Assembly: GCF_000003855.2 (NCBI RefSeq)
Contig: NW_003101629.1
Span: forward strand, 3,546 to 67,545
Source of the DNA: Blastomyces gilchristii SLH14081
Lineage: Eukaryota; Ascomycota; Eurotiomycetes; Onygenales; Ajellomycetaceae
DNA length: 64,000 bases
Direction: 5' to 3'
In this document: piece by piece, positions 11,538 through 23,421 of the stretch
Layout: the number at the start of each line of letters is the position of its first letter
Position numbering within the stretch: position 1 is the stretch's first letter
The notes under the pieces: generated by a model
Seen by the model: only the letters and a program-made list of their open reading frames with translations
Databases searched by the model: none
Told to the model about the DNA's origin: nothing
Position numbers and translations under genes: made by a program

Positions 11538-11628
11538 ACGTCATTTATAAGGATATATTCAATATTTATGAAGTTAACTATTTCATGAAGATTTTTCTTA
11601 TTTAAATTTATAAGAAACTAGTTACTAG

Positions 11629-12135
11629 TAGACTAGCTGCTGAGATTATAAATTTTATATTTAATCTCATTTAATCTGATCTCATACATTTCTTAATATA
11701 AATCTTACTGAAACTAATCATTAAAAAAAAACATGCAAAGTGACTATTAATCAGATCTCAAAATGAGATCATGACTTAGAAAAAATAAGAAAGTGATTTC
11801 ATTTAATCTTATTTAATCTCATTCTTAGTATAAAGTTACTATTTTTAGACATTTTAAGGTTTTTTTAAACTATTTTTATTTTTTTAAAAAGTAACAATTT
11901 TTGATAATGCTTAAATGAGATTTAAAGTCATTTAAAGCAATAAAATGAATTTAAATTAAGAAGTGAAAATTATAATCTCATTTTAAAAATATAATAAGAG
12001 TAGATAATAAGTCTCACTGAGATAGTATAAGATTACTATCTCATCTTAATACTGTGTAATAAGATTAATTAAATTGATAATAAGACTATTAAATATTATA
12101 ATTCTAATCTCAGATACAGTTATATAGTCAGTCTA
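11629..12135 (-). mobile_element. 507 bp non-autonomous hAT element (MITE-like), mutated
   Basis: Starts TAGACTAGC and ends GTCAGTCTA. It is collinear with the elements at 13326-13831 (inverted) and 15473-15978. There is no coding capacity. The flanking 8-mers (gttactag and cttacagt) do not match well, so the target duplication is decayed or rearranged. Confidence 0.85.
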
Positions 12136-12288
12136 CTTACAGTATAGATATTTAATCTCAACTTCTTTAATATTAAGTAACTTAATACTATTGTTTCTGA
12201 TATAATATTTAATAAGATGAGTTGAAGCTGTAATAGCAGCAGTAGATTATTTACAGAAAGAGAAGTTCTACTTAATAATTGTAAAAAG

Positions 12289-12415
12289 CTTCTTTTTCTT
12301 CTTCTTTTTCTTTTTCTTTTTCTTCTTCTTCTTCTATGTTTTCTTCATCTCTATCTTCTTCTTTATGTTCTTCTTTATCTTCTTCTTCTTCTCTGTCTTC
12401 TTCGCCTTCTTCTTG
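12289..12415. repeat. polypyrimidine (TTC/TTTTTC) microsatellite
   Basis: An almost uninterrupted run of TTC and CTTTTT motifs on the + strand (polypurine on the other), just before the assembly gap. It may have contributed to the gap. I see no coding sequence in 12136-12466. Confidence 0.8.
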
Positions 12416-12466
12416 AGATTGATAATTCAATTATCTAATTATATATCAGCTTATTACTAATTTGAA

Positions 12467-12703
12467 NNNNNNNNNNNNNNNNNNNNNNNNNNNNNNNNNN
12501 NNNNNNNNNNNNNNNNNNNNNNNNNNNNNNNNNNNNNNNNNNNNNNNNNNNNNNNNNNNNNNNNNNNNNNNNNNNNNNNNNNNNNNNNNNNNNNNNNNNN
12601 NNNNNNNNNNNNNNNNNNNNNNNNNNNNNNNNNNNNNNNNNNNNNNNNNNNNNNNNNNNNNNNNNNNNNNNNNNNNNNNNNNNNNNNNNNNNNNNNNNNN
12701 NNN
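12467..12703. other. assembly gap (237 N)
   Basis: A run of N. The sequence resuming at 12704 is inside a family I LTR, so the LTR start lies in the gap. Confidence 1.
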
Positions 12704-13325
12704 TAGACTATTTCATTATACTTCATAGATTTCTGCTGAAAGCTCTGATTCTTGATCACTGATTCTCAGCTGAAAATCTCACAGAATTTCTATTCTTTCA
12801 CTCTGAAGCTTCACTGTGTATACTATTATATACATGTATAAATATTCACTTTAATCATTAATTTCTGCACTTTCTCTTTCTTTTCCTTCTCTAATGTTTT
12901 TCACTTTTATTATATAAGATCTATATTATTATACTAATCTATTCAGTATAGATCTCTTATACTTGAAAAACATTCTTATCTTCTTATTAGAAATAATTAT
13001 TTATTAAGAAGATATCTGAATATATAACAACACATAAGAAATAGAGAAATAAATAATCAGTTAAGTGAATACTGAGTCTCTAGATAGAAGCTTACTTATT
13101 AATCACTTTGACTCTGTAATAAGATCTTATAAAGAGAATAAAATCTTATAAAGAGAATAAGAAAATGTCAGTGAAAGATCTGAGAGTTCTAATATCTTAG
13201 ATATATAAGATATTCATATAATTACACTTCTTTGAATTTCACAGATATTATACATTTAATAAATGATATATCTATTAATAATATAATAGAACTCTTGAAT
13301 ACAAGTATAGATACAGTGTCACAGT

Positions 13326-13831
13326 TAGACTGACTATGTAACCGTGTCTGAGACCAGAACCAGAATTTTTGATAGTCTCATTATCAATTCAACTGATCTC
13401 ATTACATGGTTTTAACATTAGATAGTAGTTTCATACTGTCTCAGTAAGACTTACTGTCTACTCTTATCATATTTTTCAAATGAGATCATGATTTCTACTT
13501 CTCAATTTAAATTATTTTTATTGCTTTAAATGACTTTAAATCTTATTTGAGTATTATCAAAAAGTGTTACTTTTTAAAAAATTAAAAATAGTCTAAAAAA
13601 AACCTTAAAATGTCTAAAAATAGTAACTTTATGCCAAGAATGGAACTAAATGAGACCAAATGAAACCACTTTCTCATTTTTTTCAAGTCATGATTTCATT
13701 TTAAGATCTGATATATAGTCACTTTACATGTTTTTTTGATAGCCAGTCCCAGCGGGATTCACGCCAAGAAATATATGGGACCAGATCAAATGGGACCAAA
13801 CGTGAAATTCATGGTCCCGGCGGCCAGTCTA
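13326..13831 (+). mobile_element. 506 bp non-autonomous hAT element
   Basis: Begins TAGACTGAC and ends GGCCAGTCTA. The right-most about 100 bp (13736-13831) keeps CpG and CpC sites (CCAGCGGGATTCACGCC, GTCCCGGCGGCC) and gives the best view of the unmutated end. The ends are collinear with the hAT copy ending at 2869. Flanks do not form a target duplication, because the host element is deleted here. Confidence 0.88.
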
Positions 13832-13919
13832 CTCTTAACATTCATTTCTCTAAGAGAAGGCTATCAATTGAGACTTTATCATAGCGTAGTTAACTACTAC
13901 GTCATCAGGCCTAAGTTCT
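13832..13919. other. filler sequence at an internal deletion junction
   Basis: About 90 bp with retained CpG, including the perfect 12 bp palindrome GTAGTTAACTAC and nearby tagcg and tacgtc. It matches neither the hAT element nor the Gypsy copies and lies where most of the Gypsy interior is missing. Confidence 0.5.
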
Positions 13920-14653
13920 ACAATTATTTATAGAATGATTGACATGATCTTCTTCTATATATAGAGATCACTATTAATAGTCAAGATGCTGTTTTAACAG
14001 ATGTAAGCCTGTTCTTTCTTACACACAGTTATTATATAAAGGTATTGAATCTTTTAAAGACTATACATTTCACACTGAATCTCTGCAGTTTAATTCAGAT
14101 TGCTGATAAGATAGTAATAAAGCTCTGAAATATCTGTAACTAAGTAGAAGTCTTCATAGCAAGTATTAAATAAGATTAAGAAGATTAAATCAATATTTAT
14201 CAGAATTCTGCTGAGTAATATATGATAGAAGATCTGATGTGATTAAATCTTAAGAATACATAGATTAAATACTCATCTCATACACTGAATCACTGCTATG
14301 TTAAGTATAAAGTGATAAAAGTCTTAGACAGTTATAACTACTGTCTTAACACATTATCAGAGATTCATAATATTTTTTATATAAGCTTACTTCACTATGC
14401 TGTCACTGATTCATTTTCTTCTCAACTGATTTCTAACTGACAGTTATCAGAGATCATAGAAAAAGATAATGAACTTGAATGAAAGATTGAAGATATTCTT
14501 AATAAGAGACTTCACAGCTGTAGCTGATAATATCTTATAAAATAAGTCAGCTATAATTATCTGATCTGAACTCTGAGTTCTGTATTATCTGAGATCATGA
14601 CTCTTCACTGATAAGAACTACACACAATCTCACTTCAGAAAGAAGAGAGTTAA

Positions 14654-14939
14654 TGTAGCAGACTGTGTCTGATCAATTATATAGACTATTTCATAACACT
14701 TTATAGATTCTCACTGAAAGCTCTGATTTTCAGTCACTGATTCTCAGCTGAAAAACTCACAGAATTTCTATTCTTTCACTCTGAAGCTTTACTGTGTATA
14801 TTATTATATACATATATAAATATTCACTCTAATTACTGATTCTCACACTTTCTCTTTCTTTTCCTTGTCTAACATTTTTCACTTTTGTTATATAAGACTT
14901 ATATTATTATACCGATCTATTCGCCGTAGATCTTTTACA
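14654..14939 (+). repeat. family I 3' LTR of the deleted element
   Basis: Starts TGTAGCAGAC (from TGTGGCAGGC) and ends TTTTACA. Its distal end keeps CpG (accgatctattcgccgtag) while its start does not, as in the other family I 3' LTRs. Confidence 0.8.
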
Positions 14940-15464
14940 CTTATATATTTATTATATAAATGTTAAATAATATAAAAAGAGTAACAGTCTCTAATACCAG
15001 TTTATTCATCAGAGTCTTAATCAAAACTGTTCAGCTTTTAAAAGATAACTCAGTGACTGCAGTAGAGAGATAAAAGATACTAAAAATATAAAAGAGATAA
15101 AAAATAAACTTTTCACAGATTATAATAATAATAGCACAGACAGATAAAGAGCAGAAGCTATTTATATATAAAAGAGAAAAAGAATAGTAATTTTATTATT
15201 AACTTTCTACTGAGTCATTTAATTCAAAACTATAGTAATAGAATAATTCATAATAATTATAACTATATTACTATTAAATCTGCTCTATAAACAGACTCTT
15301 TTTCTCAATTTATAGAGAAAGTATAAGTTTTATTTAATTTATATTTTTCTTATAATCTGAGCTATAAAATCTTTTATTATTTAAACTTCTACTTAATTAA
15401 TTAAAATAAATATAAAATTATCTAAATCAGACTTATTAAGAAGAGAGAATATAATTTTACTACT
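14940..15464. other. AT-rich decayed DNA, no gene seen
   Basis: Strongly AT-rich sequence with no recognisable element or coding trace. It was the target of the hAT element at 15473 and continues beyond it. Confidence 0.5.
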
Positions 15465-15472
15465 ACTATAAT

Positions 15473-15978
15473 TAGACTGACTGTCAGAATTATAAATTTC
15501 ATGTTTGATGTCATTTCATCTGATCTCATACATTTCTTGGCGTGAATCCCGCTGGGACTAGTTATTAAAAAAACATGCAAAGTGACTATATATCAGATCT
15601 TAAAATGAAACCATGACTTGAAAAAAATGAGAAGGTGATCTCATTTAATCTCATTTAGTCCCATTCTTGACATAAAGTTACTATTTTTAGACATTTTAAG
15701 GTTTTTTTTAGACTATTTTTAATTTTTTAAAAAGTAACACTTTTTGATAATACTCAAATGAGATTTAAAGTTATTTAAAGCAATAAAATTAATTTAAATT
15801 GAGAAGTGAAAATCATAATCTTATTTGAAAAATGTGATAAGAGTAGACAGTAAGTCTCACTGAGACAGTATGAGACTACTATCTAATGTTAAAACTGTGT
15901 AATGAGATCAGTCAAATTGATAATGAGACTATCAAAAAATCTGGTTCTGGTCTCAGACACGGTCACACGGTCAGTCTA
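15473..15978 (-). mobile_element. 506 bp non-autonomous hAT element with 8 bp target duplication
   Basis: Flanked by the perfect 8 bp repeat actataat (15465-15472 and 15979-15986), the length expected for hAT transposition. Inverted ends are TAGACTGAC and the complement of GTCAGTCTA. It is the same family as 11629-12135 and 13326-13831, with no coding capacity. Confidence 0.93.
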
Positions 15979-15986
15979 ACTATAAT

Positions 15987-16630
15987 AATTAATTATTTAA
16001 TTATTTAATAATTTAACTTAATTAAAATTATAATCTATAACTGCTATTACTATATTTTATATAAATAACTGATTTACTATATATTATCATATTAATATTT
16101 AATGTTTTATAAATATAAATTTATTAATATTTGTCAGATTCTCTCTCTACGGGCTGATTATTTTTATATAAGTGATATATTCACTGATCACTTAATAAAC
16201 ATCTATTATACATAAAAGATTGTATAATAGCTAGATCTCAATAATGTAACTAACTACTATATTATATCATCTTTATCAGATTATATCTCTTCTTATGTAT
16301 AAGAATTCACTAATTCTTTAAAAATTAAATTCTTACAGTTCATGCTTTTAAATTGAAAATCTAATTACATTCTGAAATACTGTATTAATAGGTCTACAGC
16401 TGCTCATCATAAATTAAAAAGAACTCTGTTGATTTTGAAATCAATCAATCTGCTACAGACTTTTATAACAAGTTTACAAGTAACTTCTGCATTCTTTTAT
16501 AAATAGAAGTATAGATGATGAATATACCTCTACAAGCAGCTTCATTATTAAATATAATACTGCCTTGCTTGAATCTGTATTTATTACTAAGAGTAGAAAA
16601 TATCTGATATGATTAACATGTATATACAAT
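15987..16630. other. AT-rich decayed DNA, no gene seen
   Basis: AT-rich, with an isolated CpG at ctctacgggctg near 16147. No recognisable coding or terminal motifs. Confidence 0.5.
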
Positions 16631-17128
16631 TAGACTGACTGACAGAATTATGAATTTCATATTTAATCTCATTTGATCTCATATTATACATTTCTTAGCA
16701 TAAGTCTTATCAGAACTGAGTATTAAAAAAATCTGAAAATGAATCATTTCTTTCAGAAATGATATGAAAAATAATCAGATTTAATTCAAGAACAGTGAAA
16801 TAAAAGTAATTTCTCAGAATACACAGTGAAAGATAATCATTCTTTTAAAATTAAAATGAGACTGAGACTGAAGATTAAATTCAGTCTCATTCAGTTTATT
16901 CAGTGATTACTTATATAATCAGAATTTGGTAATAATTATTGATAATACTTATAAAACAACTAAATACATTCTTATACAAGTTTATTCTTTACTTTCTCAT
17001 GAAAACTACACTTCTCTGATATACTGTGATCAGAGATATTAAACTGTCTGATAATTTCATGTTTTACAATCATAAGTTTCTTAATTATTTCTTCTTATAA
17101 TTGTTCTCAGTGATAGTAATAAATATCT
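16631..17128 (-). mobile_element. terminal fragment of the large hAT element, inverted
   Basis: The reverse complement of the region before the hAT end at 2869: about 500 bp starting TAGACTGACTG and running to the equivalent of about 2370. It includes the shared segments around ctgagaacaatt and gaaatgatatgaaaa. It stops abruptly against LINE sequence near 17128. Confidence 0.75.
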
Positions 17129-17149
17129 CTTCTTCTTCTTCTTTGAATT

Positions 17150-18220
17150 AGAAGCAAACATATACACAAGCAGCAGAATCTGCTGTTTCTAAACCTGCTG
17201 TCTCAAAATGTGCTCAAAAGTCTGAAAAAACTCAGAAGAATAATCCTCATACCTGTATTCATAAGAAAGAGAAGAAAAAAGTGATAAAAGAGAAAAACTT
17301 TCAAATCTCTAGAAATAGAAGACTGATGCTCAAAGTCTCAAATAGAGAGATTTTGCAGAAAAACAAGCTAAACTTCAACCTTATTTTCAGAATTAGAAAT
17401 GAAATTAATCAGTAGTTCTTTTCTCAGTTAATAAGTGATATTGAAGTTCAAAAATCAGTTATAGCTTTAATTAAGTTATCTTTCTTTGAAAATTCTATCA
17501 TTCTAACTACAATGCCTGAATTCAGTGCAAAATTTCTTATTAAGAATGAGAATATCTGAAAATCAGTAATAGAATCTTTGTTAAACATAATAATTCTATC
17601 TAAAAGAGATGAAAAGTGAGATAAATTCATTCTGCATAATATCTCAGTTGAAATCTTTAACTGTGAGAAAGAAATACTACTTCTTAAAAATGAGTTAGAA
17701 GAATACAATTCTATTCAACTGAGAAAGAAGTCTGTATAACTGAATTCAATTGAATTTAGATAAAACAGAAGAAATGTCTCAATTCTAATGTATATAAAGA
17801 CACTTGAACAATGAAAAGTCTCTGAAGTAAGAGTAATAGGTTTAAAGATGAGTATTCATGAATACAAAGACTCAAGAATAAATCTTAAAACACAAACACA
17901 GTGTTTAAACTGTTAAAGAGATAAAAATTTTATAATCTCTTATTTCAGAGACTTAAAATGTGCATTCTGTGCTAAAGATTACAAAACTAATGAGTATAAA
18001 TAAGAAATATGCTCAAGAGAAGATGAAATATGTTAATATACTCTACTTAAGTACTCTAGTTATAAAGAAAAACATGCATCTAGCTCAAAGAAATACATAT
18101 TTACTTCAAGAATTTAAAAGAACTGAAGAAAGAAAGAAGCTCAAAGTCAATCTAAAACTGAAGATAACAGTTATGTCAGTAAACCTGTAACTGTAAGCTC
18201 AAAAGAAAAAACTCTTAATT
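17150..18220 (+). pseudogene. LINE copy A ORF1 (gag-like), degraded
   Basis: The decayed ORF1 runs from the QAAESAVSKPAVS-like start to the zinc-knuckle region near 17905-18100. There, the CCHC residues visible in copy C (62960-63170) are partly altered. The best remaining open piece is 17960-18190, which is in a shifted frame. No intact protein. Confidence 0.7.
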
Positions 18221-18539
18221 ATCTAAATCTTCAAACTTCAATTCTTCAGCTAAATATAAACAGAATTTAAATTCTTAGATATCTGTTAAGATTAGAAAAT
18301 TGAGAAATAACTCTGTAATAAACTAGAAAGAATGTAAGCAGTTAAAATTCCTGTTTTTTAAAATAGATATAATCTACTATCTGATGATACTGATTTGATT
18401 CTACTTTATCTCTACTCTCTTTTAGTATGAATATATAATAAAAATAATAAAAAAAGTTTAAAAATGCTTCAAAAATCACATTTATTCAAAACAATGTGAA
18501 TAGAAACTTAAATTATAATTATTCTTATCTTCAGATTGT

Positions 18540-20325
18540 ATTTGAATAAAAAGTTAATTTTATACTTCTTCAAGAATTAAACTTTGATGCTGACTAAAAG
18601 TACATCATTTCTCATTCAAGCTATTACAACTTTCTACCTGAAAAATCTGAGATAAAATCAAGTGTAGTGATTTATGAGAGAAAAAGATTAAGATATCAAT
18701 TTAATTTAAGATTTGATATTATATCTGACTCTGATATTCTAGTGAGTGATTTTATAGATAAAGAGAATGAGTTTGATACTATATAACTTATAAATATCTA
18801 TAATGAAAAGTTATTGAAAGAAAACAACAATATCTGAATAAATAATAGAGAATTTTTGAATATAACTCTTTTAAAAAACTCTATAATTATAGAAGACTTC
18901 AATACACATTATCTCTGATAAAATTCAGAATGTAGAAGAGCAGTAAGAGTAGATAAACTGATTAAATAAACCTTTGAACATTTAATAGATTTAGTTAACA
19001 AGTATAATCAATAAACATTCTTTAGAAAAGGTATGAAACAGAAATCTATTATAGATCTAACTTTCATATCATAAAGTCTTATTGAAAATAGACTTATAAA
19101 CTGATTTATTAATTCAAATAAGATCTCAGAATCAGGTTATGAGATCATTCAATTTAATATTAAACTAAGTGAAAAATAAATGAGTGAAAATTCTCTTCTC
19201 TCTAATCAATATAACTTTGAAAAAGCTAATTGAAAAGCAGTTAAAGAAAGTATAAAACAACTGAAATCTGAAAAGCAGAGTAAGCTCTATTGAAATCAGA
19301 GTTAAGATATCTTAAATAAAATACTTAAAAATAGAGTAAAGCTGATTACATCTGTTCTTCTAATAAGTATTAGAGAAAATATTTCAAAGAAAATCCCTTC
19401 TGAGTATTTTAAATCTTGATGAAATGAGAATATCACTGTTAAAAGAAAACAATTAGTCACTGCTAAGAGAAATTGAAAGAATAACTTAATATCTGATAAA
19501 GAGTTTAAAGCTATCAGAAATAAATATTTTTCAGATATTAAAAGAGCTAAAACAGACTGCTGAAACAAATTTCTTAAAGAAGTATAAAAAAAGAAGTTTT
19601 TAAAGTCTTTAACTATACTAAAACAAGAAGTGTAGCAAAGCTTTCAATCTTAAAATATAAGTTTCAGAATGAATCATATACAGCAAACTCTTTTAAGAAA
19701 AAGTGTTAAGCTTTTATAAGAATTCTCTTTCAAAATTCATCACATTCAGAAGAGAAGAATATATTATTTAATAAATATATTGATGAAAATAATTGAGAAT
19801 AATCTGAGCTTATATATAATAAACTAGAGTCATCTATATTCTCAAGTTTAATTAAAACTACTGCAGAGCCTGATTCAATCAATCACTTGATCATTTAAAA
19901 TATATATTTCTACTTAAAGAATGAATATTTTAAGCTCTTTTTCAATCTCTTAAAAAATAATTATCATTCTGAATGCTGAAGAGAAGCTACTGAAGTAATG
20001 CTTGTAAAATCTAATAGAAAAGCTTCAATTTCTATGTTATATAGAGTAATATCTCTATTGAACTGTCTGAAAAAATCTTTAGAAAAGATAATAGCTACTA
20101 GTGTATCTTTTATAAGCTCTATTAGTGATTCTGTTCTATTTCATGAATAAATGAGAGATAGAAAACAATGTTCTTCAATTGACACTGTTCTTTCAGTTGT
20201 TTATAACATTTAAATAGTAAAGTATGAAGACCTGATCTCAACTGCAGTTTTTATTGATATAAAAGATGCATTTAATCATGTTTCAAAGTCAAAGATAATT
20301 CAAACTTTGAAGATTATCACATCTC
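18540..20325 (+). pseudogene. LINE copy A ORF2 (endonuclease and part of reverse transcriptase), degraded
   Basis: The endonuclease begins with an ILLQEL-like motif (about 18555-18580), followed by VVIYERKRLRYQ, EDFNTHYLW (about 18892-18920) and KSIIDLTF (near 19045). Reverse transcriptase starts near 19850 with the AEPDSINHLII motif, runs through the ECW region, and stops near 20325. Trp positions are commonly TGA or TAA. Confidence 0.75.
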
Positions 20326-23300
20326 TGACCGCGTCAATACTCTGTTGCGGCTTCACGCGGCTTATTACTTCTCTGTAAATGATTTCATTCATTCTACAGA
20401 CTGTTCAAACTAGTTTTCAATCACTCTATGACATTATTTAGATGTAATATAGAAAGATCTGATTAATGAATATAAGAACCTCACTTCTATACAAGATCAG
20501 CAGATTACTTCTTTCATAGTAGTAAGATACTGCTGAGATATCACTCTGACTATTCTCACTCATAGAATAGAAGAGAGATATTCACTCATTATCTATATAG
20601 AATAACTGAATGCTGGCTTCTCATCAAAGAAGTCAGTGATTCATTTTTTTCAACTGATAATATATATACAAGAGTTACTGTATTTCTCATACAATCTTCT
20701 TAGCATACTAAGTACTATATCTATGACATTCTCACAATAACTCTGTAGCTCATGAGCTCACTATTTAAGCAAGATAGTCAAGCTCACTTATACAGCTTCT
20801 CAGACAACTATCTCTATATAATACTGCTAACTAGTCATCACTTCAGTTTTATTACATTACAATTTAAATTTCTTAATCTGATTACAAGTTTGAATCAGTC
20901 AAGCTCTATTAATAAACTGATATAATCTTATATATCTATGCTGAGACTGATCTGATCTCACTCTTTGAGAAAAACTTCATATCATCTTCTAAAGTGTGTA
21001 TATCTCTATCTCAGTAGAAATCTGAGATTTCTGAATTCACTGTATACTTTGATATGAGCTCTTTAACTACTCTACTATCACTGCAGTCTCTACACTTCTA
21101 CATGTATTATAAAGATAGAGAGATTAAGATTGAAGATTCTCTGAATTATAAGAGAAATATATTATCTGAATTTCACAACTTCATCTACATTCTTGAATGA
21201 AAATTTCATCTTAATTCAAGCCAGTTTAATACTTATAAGATATAAGTAATATATACTGTTAATTTTCTTGAAGGCATCTCTGCAACTGCTTAAGCTATTA
21301 AGAAGAGAAAGCTTGATATATTAATACTATTATAACTTGAAAAGAATTCAGAGACTTTCTACTGAATCAGATTAAAGATCACTGCAACTGTAGCTTTACA
21401 GCAGTACAGTAGTTTCACTCATTATATTAATAAGATAATAAGAATTCTTTTAATTTCAATACAAGATTTGAAGAATATTGAGAGAAATTGACTGATAATT
21501 TAAATTAATTAAAGATATAGCTTTATCTCCTAAAAATGACTTATAAGATACAGATAATAATATTACAGTATCAGAGTTCATTAATCAATTATACTGAGCT
21601 TGTTAACTTAACTTTTCAGATCTATTTGAATAATTAATAATCTGAGAAAAAGATCAATGAAACTTCTTTTAAATAATTAATAACAGAATTTAAACAGTGC
21701 TGTAACAGCTTTAATGTAGATAATATAAAGAAGCATTCTAAGTATTCTGATTCTTCACTTACTGTGAAGAAATATTAAAAAAGATTTAATAAAGATCTCT
21801 GTTTTAACTGTAAAGCTGATGATCACTATGCTAGTAATTATAAGAAGTTGAAGAAGAGAAGAAACTGAGAAGATATCTTCTCAAAGTTAACTTCTCTTCT
21901 AGCAAATGTATCTGCAGAAGAGAAAGAAGAGAAAGAAATGAAGAATTAATAATTTTTATATTTCTGAGTTCATGTTATAATTATAATAAATACTCTGAAT
22001 AAGAAGATACTGATAAGATGTCTACTCAACTTCAGAATAAATATCAACTTCATATTCTATTTCTTTTCTTTGATGCAGAGTTAAAAGAAGATAGACTCAT
22101 CAGATTATATAAAATTTACTGATAGAATAAAATATTATTGTTTTAACATAATTTAAGTGAAGTGTGTAATCACAGACTTAGAAGAAATCTTTAAGAAGAG
22201 CAGTCTGCTTCTTCACACTGTTAATATTATAGATGAGAATATTATTCTAGATCTTCTGTGATTGAGAGAAAACAATTCTCTCATTAACTGAGTCACTCAG
22301 ATGTGACAGTATTATCTCACTAATAAAGAGACAGTGATAGAGAAATCTGAGAACTTTTATCAGAAGAATCTTGAGAAAAAGATTAAGTTAATATACTATA
22401 TAACAGGTGACTGAGACTTGAGAAGAGATAAAGAAGTTATTACTCTCACTGTAAGATTAGCAGCAGTATTTATCATTGAAGATAGATAAGTACAATATCT
22501 CTTTACAGATTAAAAGAATGTCTTTTCAGAAAGAGAAGTAGTGAAGTTTTCTGATATTAAAATATAATATAAGATTTATCTTGAAGAGAGTGTAATAACA
22601 CTGTACAGATATCTTTATAACTTATCAGTAAAGAAATTGAATATTCTGTATAAATATCTTATGAAAGTGTAATCAAAGCACTGAATACACTTATTAAAGA
22701 GTTCAGCAGATACACTTATACTATTCATACTTAAGAAGAACAGTAGACTACATCTTTGCATAGACTATAGAGATTTTAATAAGATAACAGTTAAGAATCA
22801 CTATTTATTATCATTAATTAATAAGATAATTGATTAATTATCTGAAGTAAAGATGTTCTCAAAGATTAATATACAGAATATCTATTATAGAATCAGAGTT
22901 AACAAAGATAATATTTGAAAAATGACTTTTTATATCAAGTACAGCAATTTTAAATATCTTGTTTTATCTTTTGATCTTTGTAATACTCTAGCTATCTTTC
23001 AGGTCTATATAAATGAGATACTGCAGAGTCTTGTCAATGTCTTCTGTATAGTATACTTAAACAACATTCTAATCTTCTCAAAAATAGAAGAAGAACATGA
23101 TACTCATGTTTAAGAAGTGTTAAGTTACTTGAGACAGTATTAACTCTATATAAATACTGAGAAATGCTTGTTCTATATACAGAAGATTGATTTCTTAGAT
23201 TATATTATTGAGATTAATAACATTTCAATGAATAGAAGCCGAGTTTCTGCTATTAAGAACTAATCAGTACTGTGAATATACTGCAAGATACAGGTATTTT

Positions 23301-23421
23301 TAGAATTTGTGAATTTCTATAGATTATTCATTTATATATATTCACAGATTACTATCTCTCTTACAGATCTGTTAAAGAGAAGTGTTAAAGACAGAAAAAC
23401 AGAACTGTTTATTCTTACTCA
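20326..23421 (+). mobile_element. family II chromodomain Gypsy element, 5' part
   Basis: This is a Ty3/Gypsy element different from family I. A gag-like region is followed by a zinc knuckle, CFNCKADDHYASNY, near 21800 with the last Cys turned to Tyr. Protease comes next, then reverse transcriptase (about 22680-23230). The best open piece is at 22922-23113: FKYLVLSFDLCNTLAIFQ and YLNNILIFSKIEEEHD, where the active-site YLDD reads YLNN. The start is unclear: about 40 bp at 20328-20368 retain CpG (accgcgtc, cacgcggc) and may be the beginning of an LTR. LINE copy B interrupts it at 23422, and it resumes at 27284. Confidence 0.78.
20900..21960 (+). pseudogene. family II gag, degraded
   Basis: Broken reading frame with EFHNFIYILEWKFHLNSSQ (about 21170-21220) and a C-terminal CCHC knuckle near 21800-21845, followed by a Lys/Arg- and Glu-rich tail. 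The capsid-like part is recognisable only by position before protease and RT. Confidence 0.6.

Larger units (their letters stand above)
12704..14939 (+). mobile_element. internally deleted family I Gypsy element carrying a hAT MITE
   Basis: The 5' part, 12704-13325, contains most of a 5' LTR (to about 12961) and the start of the gag leader, matching 41342-41710 in the complete copy. The 3' part, about 13920-14939, matches the integrase-chromodomain end and includes the 3' LTR (14654-14939, about 286 bp). Between them lie a 506 bp hAT element (13326-13831) and about 90 bp of unrelated sequence. Most of gag, RT and RNase H is missing. Confidence 0.75.
17129..20325 (+). mobile_element. Tad-like LINE copy A, both ends lost
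   Basis: A non-LTR retrotransposon matching copies B and C. It holds most of ORF1, the endonuclease and the first part of the reverse transcriptase. It stops at the words 'caaactttgaag' near 20310-20325, where family II Gypsy sequence takes over; in copy B the same point is about 24850. The 5' end is cut by the hAT fragment. All frames are broken by TGA, TAA and TAG. Confidence 0.82.

Noticed and set aside
11440..11540. A tRNA gene (Ser/Leu-like) on the minus strand
   Set aside because: Boxes A and B are present, but the acceptor ends pair poorly, the anticodon arm is a 7 bp stem with a 9-base loop, and the sequence continues into a SINE body with an (AAT)n tail and target duplications.
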